Shown here piece by piece: positions 1-7,748 of a DNA stretch of 19,857 nucleotides. The position numbers and the translations under genes are program-made. How positions within the stretch are numbered: the first letter of the stretch is position 1; each line of letters opens with the position of its first letter. The stretch spans positions 1 to 19,857 of the forward strand of contig CAZEGV010000051.1 of NCBI GenBank assembly GCA_964511645.1, read 5' to 3'. This DNA is from CAZEGV01 sp964511645 (GTDB taxonomy: Bacteria; Bacteroidota; Bacteroidia; Cytophagales; JAAEPT01). The notes under the pieces are model-generated. The model made no database searches. It was given only the letters and a program-made list of their open reading frames with translations, and was not told where the DNA came from.

Positions 1-2860
1 TGTTTAATTCTATCCACTTAAAGGTACTTCCTGCTATATCACTTGTAGCGTTTAGAGTGGCTTGATCGCCTGGGCAGATAGAAACTGGAGAAGTGCTAGC
101 TACTGGATTAGCATTAACTTTTATGATTATTGTCGTATCTTTAATACAAGTATTGGGAAAACTTAGCGTAATAGAAACGTCTTGTGTTCCAACAATTATA
201 GATAATCGGGTATCATTTACACCCGAAACTGAATTGGAAACATTATTGGCGACAGCCCAAGAAGCTTGATTTCCTAAGTTTGGAGTTGAAATTGTTAAAG
301 TATCACCAACACAAGTATTTGTTGGTGCAGTAACGGAGGCGCTTGATAAAGTACTTTCATTTACAATATATGGTGCATAGCAAGTTGTCGAAATATTTTT
401 AAATACCCATTGATAAAAAGGACTTGAAGATTTGGAATCTGTAGAACCGTTCATATCGATAATTTTCACTCCTCCAAGGTTCACAGGCTTTGGCCATGTA
501 TTCCCTGGATACCCGTTTATATTTATATTAAATGCACCGCCAGAGGGAATAATCGCATAATTACTTCCTTGAGGAATAAGCCAGTTTACAGGTACTGTTT
601 CTAAATTCCCACTAGGCGTACAGGCACTAGTAAAAGTGTAACTGGTACCTGTTGGTGCTCCGTTTTGATATAAGTCAAAAGTGTAAGTACCACTTGATCC
701 TCCATTATTTTGGCAAGAACCAGTTAATCCAGTATTTACATCTATACTAAAAGATTCTAAAAAGACAGTTTGTAAAGCATCAAAACGCATATTTATCCTT
801 GTAAGATCTGCAGAAGAACTTAATGTACCTGTTGTGTGATTATAATTTACCGTATTAGTGCCAGACCAAATTCCTTGAGCATAAATAGTATCTGGTAAAG
901 TTGGCAAAAGTGTTTTTATAGTATCTGAATTTGATATTAAAAGAGTTCCTCCTAAATCATCATACCAATTCACTGTATTTACATTATTGTAATTGAAAAC
1001 GGCAGTAATAGGGTCGTTGGTACAAGAAGTGATGGTTTTTCCTGGGCAATCATCGTCTATTATGGTAATGGTTGAAATTAAATTACATGAAGAAATATTC
1101 TTAAAAACCCCAGTTCCGCCAGAAATATTTAATTGAATATTCTCATTGCCTTCTACTAGTAAGTCATTGACTATTTGTAGAGGGATATTAATTGCTGAGG
1201 CATTACTTCCATCATAATAGCCAATGGGTACATTAATAGTACTAATGGTTGTTGTATAATCAGCAGGAGTATTGGCTGTTCCTCCTGTTCGAGTAATAAC
1301 AATACTTGAAGGAATAGTAACATTACCTTTGATTGGTAAAACAACAAATACACTTCCATCTGCTTCTTTAAATACACTATCCTTGAATACGATAACTTGA
1401 GCTTCAATTAAGTGTTTGGTGGAATCTTGAAATTGAACAATGGTCAAGGAATCATCGGATAGCACAGTTCCTCCTAATGCAACAGGTAGTTTTTGTAAAA
1501 TAGCTTGATTAGCAACGGGTTTATCATTACAAACAATAATAGGTAATTTTACTTTCATATCAAAAGACATTGAGCCTACGGGTATGTCAATATCATTGAT
1601 AAAAACATTACTGGCATTAACTCCTCCTGAAACAATAGTCCCTCCCAAAGGATTTGTTGGTAAATCAACAATAATACCCCCATAATTAATATTGTCAAGA
1701 AACTCTGACCCAATTACATCAAACCCTGTTTGGTTTTTAAGAGTAAAAGAATAAGTGACAGTATCTCCGGGGTTTGCTACAATAGGATCAACCTGTTTGT
1801 ATAATTTCACGACATAAGGGCAGGTAGCCCCATCGTTAACACTTACAGTTGGTCCATCATTCAAAAATGTGCCCACTCCTGTTTGTAGGTTGACTTCGTA
1901 TAATTTACCTGGGTTATTAAAGTAAACTAATAGTCTACCGTTTGGGTCGAAGTATGTTCCCCCAGCAGTTGTTTGAGGAAGGTTGGTGTTACCTACAACA
2001 GTAAGAGCCCCTGTAGTTGGGTTAATCCTTACTAGTTTGAAGTTGTTAATGCCGTATACGAAGCCATCTACTGGGTTGAATGAAAAATCAGCTAGAGAAC
2101 TTCCTGTGAGTGGTATATTGGCAATAAAGGTTGATGTCATTGTTGTTAAGCTAATTTGATATAAAGGATAAGGGGAAGTGACATCAATACTATAATAAAC
2201 ACCATTCTTATCAAAATCACCTCCAATAGCACCTAAACCACTCCCTGTAACTTGACCTAAAGTTTCAAAATTTCCTAGATTGTCAATTCTAACTAGTTTT
2301 CTAGTTAGTTCGTCAACGGCGTACAGAAAATGATCAAAAGGATTATAGGCTAATCCATTTAATTTCAGACCAGTTGAAGAAAAATCAAAAATAGGGGTCA
2401 TTTCAAGTTTCCCATTTTTGACATCGACAATGTTTAATACCGAATTCACAATTTGGTATAGGGTATTATCACAAGTGAATTTTGCACAGGCTTCATCTAT
2501 TTGTCCATCACCATCATTATCAATACCATCCCCACAATGTTCTATGCAATTATTAGCCGCGATTATCTCTATTCTGCTACAAGTAACTTGTGAGGTATCT
2601 TCAACCCAATAAGAAGTAGATGTGGTTAAGGAAGGCGTTGTAAAAGTACAGCCTGTACTTACTACGTTACCACCAGTTTGAGCATCATGCCATTTAATCG
2701 GACAGTTACCAGAAGTGTGTTTAGCTTTTAGTATAACTGAACTAGGCGAAGTACAAAATCCAGAATGAATGACGCTTGTTTTATTATTGACGCATTGAGC
2801 ATAAATAGAACTCACATAAAATGTAAAAAAGATAATAGTTAATAGTACTCTTATATTCAT
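1..2860 (-). CDS. Giant secreted multidomain adhesin-like protein, 3' end beyond the window
   Basis: Open frame from an ATG at 2860 running off the left edge (953 codons visible, no stop). Residues 1-22 are a signal peptide ending in YAQ. Visible order: Ig-like module about 22-103 (contains SGNCPIKWHDAQTGG); a Cys-bounded acidic motif CGDGIDNDGDGQIDEAC at 109-125, common in secreted Bacteroidota proteins; a beta-propeller-like stretch about 128-345 with repeats such as GLAYNPFDHFLYAVD and FNPVDGFVYGIN; a DUF11-like conserved-repeat region about 350-480; a Calx-beta domain about 487-602 (EADGSVFVVL, then LLVEGNENIQL, ending TIIDDD); a module about 605-825 containing WLIPQGSNYAI; then further Ig-like modules from about 838. 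Inferred role is surface adhesion or binding after export, probably by type IX secretion. The sorting signal would lie outside the window, so this is not proven. The architecture is clear; the ligand is unknown. Confidence 0.88.
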   Translation of the reverse strand, partial: MNIRVLLTIIFFTFYVSSIYAQCVNNKTSVIHSGFCTSPSSVILKAKHTSGNCPIKWHDAQTGGNVVSTGCTFTTPSLTTSTSYWVEDTSQVTCSRIEIIAANNCIEHCGDGIDNDGDGQIDEACAKFTCDNTLYQIVNSVLNIVDVKNGKLEMTPIFDFSSTGLKLNGLAYNPFDHFLYAVDELTRKLVRIDNLGNFETLGQVTGSGLGAIGGDFDKNGVYYSIDVTSPYPLYQISLTTMTSTFIANIPLTGSSLADFSFNPVDGFVYGINNFKLVRINPTTGALTVVGNTNLPQTTAGGTYFDPNGRLLVYFNNPGKLYEVNLQTGVGTFLNDGPTVSVNDGATCPYVVKLYKQVDPIVANPGDTVTYSFTLKNQTGFDVIGSEFLDNINYGGIIVDLPTNPLGGTIVSGGVNASNVFINDIDIPVGSMSFDMKVKLPIIVCNDKPVANQAILQKLPVALGGTVLSDDSLTIVQFQDSTKHLIEAQVIVFKDSVFKEADGSVFVVLPIKGNVTIPSSIVITRTGGTANTPADYTTTISTINVPIGYYDGSNASAINIPLQIVNDLLVEGNENIQLNISGGTGVFKNISSCNLISTITIIDDDCPGKTITSCTNDPITAVFNYNNVNTVNWYDDLGGTLLISNSDTIKTLLPTLPDTIYAQGIWSGTNTVNYNHTTGTLSSSADLTRINMRFDALQTVFLESFSIDVNTGLTGSCQNNGGSSGTYTFDLYQNGAPTGTSYTFTSACTPSGNLETVPVNWLIPQGSNYAIIPSGGAFNININGYPGNTWPKPVNLGGVKIIDMNGSTDSKSSSPFYQWVFKNISTTCYAPYIVNESTLSSASVTAPTNTCVGDTLTISTPNLGNQASWAVANNVSNSVSGVNDTRLSIIVGTQDVSITLSFPNTCIKDTTIIIKVNANPVASTSPVSICPGDQATLNATSDIAGSTFKWIELN

Positions 2861-3058
2861 AATAATTAATATATGTTGTTACAGATCTTTTACCTAAACC
2901 ACTACATGCGTCTATGTATACATCAAAGCAATAAAAAGTAACCTATTAACCTGATGGGAATATATCGTGATAATTAGAGGGTTTTTTGTGTCTTTGATTA
3001 TAGAAAAAGGTTAGTTTTCCATTCTGTGTTGTACCGACTTTCCGTCAGAAATAATCTC

Positions 3059-3664
3059 CTAAGTGCCATAAAGAGGACTTCCGCTTACTACTGAGTATGT
3101 GTTTAAATCAAGATCTTCTTCACAAGTAATATTACAGGTATTTTGAGAAATTACAAGTGATCTAGTATGCGTGAAAGTTTTAATTCCAACTGCTGAAATA
3201 TCCCAATCAAACATACTGCTATAATAATCAGCTCCTCCAGTTTGCACATACACCCTGTCATTTGCAACAGTGCTCAACTTTAAAGTATAATCATTTCCTT
3301 GAGGAATAGTAAACCCAAGAGGGATGTTAAATATTTTATTCCCAGAAATATTTCCTATGGGTAAGTTTGTTGGTAAATTACCATCAGTATAACCTATGGT
3401 AGTCACCCTTGTAGAACTGGCATCTTCGTAATGGTATACTGTTGGAATAATTGGGTTAGGGTCTATAAAAGAACAGCCAATAGTTACTGTTTTTGAATCA
3501 TGCCATTTTAAGTTTGCACAATCTCCCGATAAAGAAGTCATTGTCCCTAGCCCACAATAGTTTTCATTATATACTTGTGTATTATCTTGAGAGTATCCCC
3601 CGTAAATAAATAGGGTAGTTATTCCAATAAGAAAAAAATGTAAATTAAACCAGTGCTTTTTCAT
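3059..3664 (-). CDS. Short secreted Ig-like protein, probably a truncated relative of the neighbouring adhesin
   Basis: 201 residues. The N-terminus is a signal peptide (about 1-26, hydrophobic core FFLIGITTLFIYGG, ending YSQ). Residues 45-82 (SGDCANLKWHDSKT ... YHYEDAS) align by eye with the N-terminal Ig-like module of the downstream adhesin (SGNCPIKWHDAQT ... YWVEDTS). Residues about 100-160 carry the same IPQG-x-x-Y motif module seen near the adhesin's residue 761. The last 28 residues (CEEDLDLNTYSVVSGSPLYG) look like the opening of the C-terminal repeat (LxL..xVxSGxY.a) found in many secreted Bacteroidota proteins, but a TAG stop cuts it. The same frame beyond the stop (3011-3058) would read EIISDGKSVQHRMEN, which fits the next piece of that repeat. 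I infer a truncated or decaying gene; a genuinely short secreted protein remains possible. Confidence 0.7.
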   Translation of the reverse strand: MKKHWFNLHFFLIGITTLFIYGGYSQDNTQVYNENYCGLGTMTSLSGDCANLKWHDSKTVTIGCSFIDPNPIIPTVYHYEDASSTRVTTIGYTDGNLPTNLPIGNISGNKIFNIPLGFTIPQGNDYTLKLSTVANDRVYVQTGGADYYSSMFDWDISAVGIKTFTHTRSLVISQNTCNITCEEDLDLNTYSVVSGSPLYGT

Positions 3665-3919
3665 GACAAGTATTTATTAATACGTGTATTTTAATATCAA
3701 TCCAACTTTTTTATTTAGAATAATCTTGATGCCACCACATATCAAACTTAATATATTTTTATCTAAAAAGAAATGTTTTTGAAAGAAATAAACTGTTTTT
3801 ATTGAAAATTTAATTTGTTTAAACGAAATAATATGTTTATTTAAAGATTGTTGGTCATGAAACAATTAATAACATTCTTTTTATGATAAGAATCTTTCAA
3901 GATTTAATACATTTGAGTT
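3665..3919. other. AT-rich intergenic region with phased TGTTT motifs
   Basis: Divergent spacer between the short secreted protein (minus) and lolD (plus). A 62-codon frame on the minus strand is low-complexity and not convincing as a gene. TGTTT recurs at 3774, 3794, 3816 and 3834 (steps of 20, 22 and 18 bp), usually followed by GAAA or TAAA. This may be a curved or protein-binding segment, or chance in AT-rich DNA. A TACATTTG at 3908-3915 fits the -7 element TAnnTTTG just before the lolD ATG, but I see no matching -33 TTG at the right distance, so no promoter is called. Confidence 0.35.
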
Positions 3920-4576
3920 ATGAGTATTATACAAGCCAATAATGTCTGGAAATCGTATGGAAATACGGAAGTATTAAAAGGAGTTAATTTACAAATTGAA
4001 GAAAAAGAAATTGTTTCAATCGTGGGTTCTTCTGGAGCTGGAAAAAGTACTTTGCTTTATCTGCTAGGTACATTGGACAAGGCTGACTCAGGCACTATAC
4101 ATATTGTAGGAAATGATATTCGTAAATTAAGTAAAAAAAAAATAGCAAATTTTAGGAATAAAGAAATCGGATTTGTATTCCAATTTCATAATTTACTACC
4201 TGAGTTTACTGCTTTAGAAAATGTTTGTTTACCTGGGTTTGTGGCAGGGAGAAAACCTGTCGAAGTTAAAAAAGAAGCTCAACGAATACTAGAAGTACTT
4301 CACCTTACCCATAGAATAGATGCGAAACCATCGGAGTTATCTGGAGGTGAGCAACAACGAGTAGCTGTAGCTAGGGCTTTAATCAATAATCCAAAAGTTG
4401 TTTTTGCTGATGAGCCTTCAGGCAATTTAGATTCAAAAAACTCAAAAGATTTACATGAACTATTTTTTCTGTTGAGAGAGGAATTACACAAGACTTTTGT
4501 TATTGTAACTCATAACGAAAGGCTTGCCAATATGTCTGATAGGAAATTAATCATGCAAGATGGAGTGATTGTTTAA
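3920..4576 (+). CDS. lolD: Lipoprotein-releasing system ATP-binding protein LolD
   Basis: 218 residues, the usual LolD length. LolD is the cytoplasmic ATPase that powers the LolCDE-type inner-membrane complex, which extracts mature lipoproteins for transfer to the outer membrane. All ABC motifs are intact: Walker A GSSGAGKST (36-44), Q-loop in FVFQFHNLLPEFTALENV (Gln88), signature LSGGEQQR (140-147), Walker B VVFADEPSGNLD (Glu165), and the H-loop in VTHNERLA (His198). The FQFHNLLPEFTA segment is very typical of LolD and separates it from FtsE and MacB-type ATPases. It stands alone here: no LolC/E permease gene is adjacent, which is common in Bacteroidota. Its last 30 bp overlap the 3' end of the convergent kinase gene. 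A related MacB-like ATPase is the main alternative. Confidence 0.85.
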   Translation: MSIIQANNVWKSYGNTEVLKGVNLQIEEKEIVSIVGSSGAGKSTLLYLLGTLDKADSGTIHIVGNDIRKLSKKKIANFRNKEIGFVFQFHNLLPEFTALENVCLPGFVAGRKPVEVKKEAQRILEVLHLTHRIDAKPSELSGGEQQRVAVARALINNPKVVFADEPSGNLDSKNSKDLHELFFLLREELHKTFVIVTHNERLANMSDRKLIMQDGVIV

Positions 4577-7018
4577 TTTAGCTAAGTTTTTGACAGTAAT
4601 CAGTGTATACATTTCTATACCTGCGATTAAACTAGATAAATTAGAGAGCTGATTCCCTCCTATATTCTCTTCTAGGGTAGTAATCAGCTTAGAGACCTGT
4701 TTAATGCCCATAATGTTAATTGAAGCTTTGAATTTATGTGCAATTATTTGTATTTCCTTCAAATCGTTATTTTGATGAGCAGTTTTTATTTGAGTGATGT
4801 ATTCTGGAGCTGTTGCTACAAACATATCAATCATCTTGTTGACATATTCATCATCGTTTAAAGAAGATTCTTTGAGGTAAGAAAGGTCATAAAGTTTAGT
4901 TGGTATTTTTTTTACCGATCCACCTTTTACGACCCGAGTAATGGCTTGATATAGTCGATTTTTTTGAATTGGTTTTGAGATTACTCCTTGTATGTCGAGT
5001 CCTTGTATTTGAGGTGCCTCAGCATCATAACCTGAGACAAGAATAACTGGGCAAGTATTTTCTGCCGAGCGTAAGTTGCTAATCAATGTATCTGCTGTTT
5101 CGTTACCTAAGTGATAATCCATCAATATAACATCATAAGGTTCGTCCTTTAGTAAGCCTAAACATAGTCCATCCTCGCAGATGTCATATTGCATCTCCCA
5201 AAGCTTGAGGTAATTAGAAATAATTGTTTGGCTAAGCGGTTCGTCTTCTATAATTAAGACTTTCAAATCAGGATGAGTTTCTTGTTTTACTGTTTTATTT
5301 TCAGCAGGTTTATAATTAAGTGTAAAGGTAAAAACTGAACCTTTATTAGGAGTGCTAAATACCGAGATTGCCCCATCTTGTAATTCTACTAAGCTTTTTA
5401 CAATAGTTAAACCTAATCCTGTTCCTCCATATTTACGAGTGGTATCGATAGACGCTTGAGTATATGGTTCAAAAATAGTTGCAATTTTTTCGGGATCGAT
5501 ACCTATTCCTGTATCGCCTACGCTAAATTCTAGTTTGTGTTTTTTTGTATCAATGAGTTTTATGTTAATTGAGATTTCTCCCTTTTCAGTAAATTTAAAT
5601 GCATTACTTAATAGATTAATAAGTATTTGCCCTAATCGAAGTTTATCACTCTTAATATGCGTTGGTACATCTTTAGAAAAAATTACTCTTGTCTGAATCC
5701 CTTTTTTATTACTCGATAACTCAACAGAAGACATCAACTCTTTCACATGAGCTTTCATGTTAAATTCTACATCTTCTGTTTCTATTTTGTTCGCGCTTAA
5801 TTTAGCTGAGTCTAATATGTTATTGATAATATGTAAGGCATTATGGCTATAAATTTTAATTGCTTTCAGCTGTTTTTCTTGTTGACTGTCTTTGGGGTTT
5901 TCTAATAAAAGGTTAGTCATTCCTAATACTATATTAATAGGGTTTCGTACCTCATGTCCCAAAGTAGCCAAGATGTTTTCGCTTCTAGCTTCAGTAGCAC
6001 TTGCCTTGTTTTTGGCATCTGTAAGTGCTGATAGAGTAAGGTTTGCTTTAGTTAAATCGTGAAGAGTGACAATACTTTTGTTTTCACCATAAGGTGTGAT
6101 ATTTCCTAAAATATGGTACAAGACACCCGATTGAGATGGTAGGTTAATATTAAAATATCCTTTATCATTGTCATCTTTAGACGATATTTTTTTCTCTATT
6201 AATTCAATACTAGATTCATTACACGGTAAGTCGTTGAGATAGGCATTTCCTGAAAAAAGTAAATCTAATTTAGCTGATACCTTACGAATTGGTGAGCTTG
6301 GATTCAATTTCATTCTCAATATTTGAAAAGTTTTATTGTCGACAATAATAATGTCATTATCTATGGCGTTAATCAGACTTAAATTTTCGTACTCCCGTTG
6401 TTTCAAATCTTCTTCCATCCTCACTCTATCCGTGATGAACCTAGCAACTGCCTGAAAGGCTATAGTCCACCCATTTTTATGAACAGTAGTCACTGTTTGA
6501 TTCACCCATTCTATTTCCCCTGATTTTGTTTGAATCGGAAATTCAAAAACAGTATTTAATGTTTGGCTATCAAATTGTATTTGATAAAAAGCTAGTGCCT
6601 CTTTTCGATAATCTTCGGCTATGATATCCCAAAAATACATTTTCATTAATTCTTTTTCAGAGTATCCCGTTTGTTGAATCATCCCAGGGTTTACATAGGT
6701 AAACTTTCCTTGCGGGGAACATGTGTAAATCCCCTCTACCGTGTCGTTAATCAAAACATCAAAGTGATGCTTGTCTCTATTGACTATATTGAGATAGACG
6801 CCGTCCTTCTCTTGATAAAAATTAAGTTCTAAGTAAGTAGTTTTTAAATCTTTTGGATGAATAGCGAAACTAGTATTCTTTCTACCATCGGCTATAAATT
6901 TATCAATCTTTTCGTAAATAAGCTTTAATTGTTCACCACTTAAAACACCTGTGTACTCTGGAACACTTCTTAGTATTTCTCCTTTTTGCGATAATTTTAT
7001 TTGAATTGGAACAACCAT
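4547..7018 (-). CDS. Soluble hybrid histidine kinase (PAS-PAS-HisKA-HATPase-REC-HPt)
   Basis: 823 residues from the ATG at 7018. An upstream TTG at 7045 would add nine residues, but ATG is preferred because TTG starts are uncommon. Domains: a PAS domain about 85-200 (GIYTCSPQGKFTYVNP, GYSEKEL, and the PAC-like VFEFPIQTKSGEIEWV); a weaker PAS-like region about 210-323; HisKA with phospho-acceptor His355 in LGHEVRNP; HATPase with N-box LINLLSNAFKFTEKGE, G1 GDTGIGID and G2 GGTGLGLTIV; a receiver domain about 585-696 with acceptor Asp634 in VILMDYHLG and the conserved Lys in ISKPIQ; and a C-terminal HPt with His761 in IIAHKFKAS. This is a full phosphorelay in one chain, like ArcB or BarA. No membrane segment is visible, so sensing is probably cytosolic. 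Signal and final response regulator are unknown; no partner regulator gene is nearby. Confidence 0.92.
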   Translation of the reverse strand: MVVPIQIKLSQKGEILRSVPEYTGVLSGEQLKLIYEKIDKFIADGRKNTSFAIHPKDLKTTYLELNFYQEKDGVYLNIVNRDKHHFDVLINDTVEGIYTCSPQGKFTYVNPGMIQQTGYSEKELMKMYFWDIIAEDYRKEALAFYQIQFDSQTLNTVFEFPIQTKSGEIEWVNQTVTTVHKNGWTIAFQAVARFITDRVRMEEDLKQREYENLSLINAIDNDIIIVDNKTFQILRMKLNPSSPIRKVSAKLDLLFSGNAYLNDLPCNESSIELIEKKISSKDDNDKGYFNINLPSQSGVLYHILGNITPYGENKSIVTLHDLTKANLTLSALTDAKNKASATEARSENILATLGHEVRNPINIVLGMTNLLLENPKDSQQEKQLKAIKIYSHNALHIINNILDSAKLSANKIETEDVEFNMKAHVKELMSSVELSSNKKGIQTRVIFSKDVPTHIKSDKLRLGQILINLLSNAFKFTEKGEISINIKLIDTKKHKLEFSVGDTGIGIDPEKIATIFEPYTQASIDTTRKYGGTGLGLTIVKSLVELQDGAISVFSTPNKGSVFTFTLNYKPAENKTVKQETHPDLKVLIIEDEPLSQTIISNYLKLWEMQYDICEDGLCLGLLKDEPYDVILMDYHLGNETADTLISNLRSAENTCPVILVSGYDAEAPQIQGLDIQGVISKPIQKNRLYQAITRVVKGGSVKKIPTKLYDLSYLKESSLNDDEYVNKMIDMFVATAPEYITQIKTAHQNNDLKEIQIIAHKFKASINIMGIKQVSKLITTLEENIGGNQLSNLSSLIAGIEMYTLITVKNLAKLNNHSILHD

Positions 7019-7086
7019 ATAGCTAATATAACTTTTTTTATCCAAATAATATAATGATTGAGACTTAACTCGATGGTTGTCATATT

Positions 7087-7128
7087 AAACTAAGAAAACT
7101 TTTGAAGTGTCTAAAGTTTTCTTAGTTT
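7087..7128. promoter_or_regulatory. Perfect 16-bp inverted repeat, probable TetR operator
   Basis: Left arm AAACTAAGAAAACTTT (7087-7102) and right arm AAAGTTTTCTTAGTTT (7113-7128) are exact reverse complements separated by 10 bp. Each arm also contains a smaller symmetric core: AAG-AAAA-CTT at 7092-7101 and AAG-TTTT-CTT at 7114-7123, with centres 22 bp apart, about two helical turns. It lies in the divergent spacer between the kinase and tetR and covers the predicted tetR promoter, which is the usual place for a self-regulating TetR operator. This is inferred from position and symmetry, not from a known site. A hairpin acting in RNA is less likely because it precedes the predicted transcript start. 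Confidence 0.7.
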
Positions 7129-7130
7129 TG
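7102..7130 (+). promoter_or_regulatory. Bacteroidota-type promoter for the tetR-efflux operon
   Basis: TTG at 7102-7104 and TAGTTTTG at 7123-7130, with an 18-bp spacer, match the phylum consensus TTG-N(17-23)-TAnnTTTG. The -7 element sits largely inside the right arm of the inverted repeat, so a bound repressor would block the polymerase. Transcription would start close to 7136, almost on the tetR ATG at 7137, predicting a leaderless or nearly leaderless mRNA. Confidence 0.6.
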
Positions 7131-7136
7131 CGTCAG

Positions 7137-7748
7137 ATGAATGAAAATAAATTACGTGTTTGTGCGGGTGCTTATGGACTTTTCGTCAAATTAGGCATCA
7201 AAAGTGTAACGATGGATGATATAGCTAAAGAGATGGCTATATCCAAAAGAACACTTTATGAGCTATTTGATAATAAAAACGAGCTTGTTGAAGTTGCCGT
7301 CACGGCATATTTTGAAGTCGAATGTGAAATAATAGATACTATTACCGCTAATTCTATAAATGCTATTGACGAGGTCGCTAAAATATCTACCTACCTCAAG
7401 AAGGTATTCCATTCCTTTAATCCTTCTATACTTTATGATATGAAAAAATATCATCCTTCGGCTTATGAGTTGTACCGAAGTTATAAGTGTGGACGATTAA
7501 TGAAGTCTGTATCTGAAAATATCTATAAAGGAATAAAAGAAAGTTTATATCGTGATGATATAGATGTAGAGATTTTATCCAAAATGAGGCTTGCACAAGT
7601 TGAATTGATGTTTGATTCAGATGTTTACCCTGTTTTAGATTATACTTTATATGATATTAATTTACAATTATTTGAACACTTTATCATGGGTTTAGTTACC
7701 CCTAAAGGTTATGATTTGTATACAAAATATAAAAAAGAAAATGAATAA
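7137..7748 (+). CDS. TetR/AcrR family transcriptional regulator
   Basis: 203 residues from the ATG at 7137. A GTG at 7107 would extend it by ten residues, but that codon lies inside the inverted repeat and upstream of the predicted transcript start, so it is rejected. The N-terminal helix-turn-helix (about 6-50) is clear: AYGLFVKLGIKSVTMDDIA then KEMAISKRTLYELFDNKNEL, the classic TetR DNA-binding pattern. The rest (about 60-203) is a helical ligand-binding and dimerisation domain without recognisable ligand residues. Its stop overlaps the start of the outer-membrane channel gene by 8 bp (ATGAATAA), so the two are translationally coupled. Inferred role: local repressor of the efflux operon, relieved by a pump substrate. 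Confidence 0.9.
   Translation: MNENKLRVCAGAYGLFVKLGIKSVTMDDIAKEMAISKRTLYELFDNKNELVEVAVTAYFEVECEIIDTITANSINAIDEVAKISTYLKKVFHSFNPSILYDMKKYHPSAYELYRSYKCGRLMKSVSENIYKGIKESLYRDDIDVEILSKMRLAQVELMFDSDVYPVLDYTLYDINLQLFEHFIMGLVTPKGYDLYTKYKKENE

Noticed and set aside
1171..1407. Open frame on the minus strand within the left-hand adhesin
   Set aside because: It is in a different frame of the continuous adhesin gene and is Leu-rich without a domain.
3677..3865. 62-codon open frame on the minus strand in the lolD upstream spacer
   Set aside because: Low-complexity Lys/Ile/Phe-rich translation of AT-rich DNA, with no ribosome-binding context or recognisable domain.
7019..7045. TTG start that would extend the hybrid kinase by nine residues
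   Set aside because: ATG at 7018 is nearer to common usage and the extra residues add no domain; it remains possible.
7107..7136. GTG start that would extend the TetR protein by ten residues
   Set aside because: It lies inside the palindrome and upstream of the predicted transcript start; the ATG at 7137 gives the usual TetR N-terminus.
7711..7740. Upstream ATG for the TolC-family gene
   Set aside because: It would place ten residues ahead of a normal signal peptide; the ATG at 7741 gives a standard secreted N-terminus and a typical 8-bp overlap.
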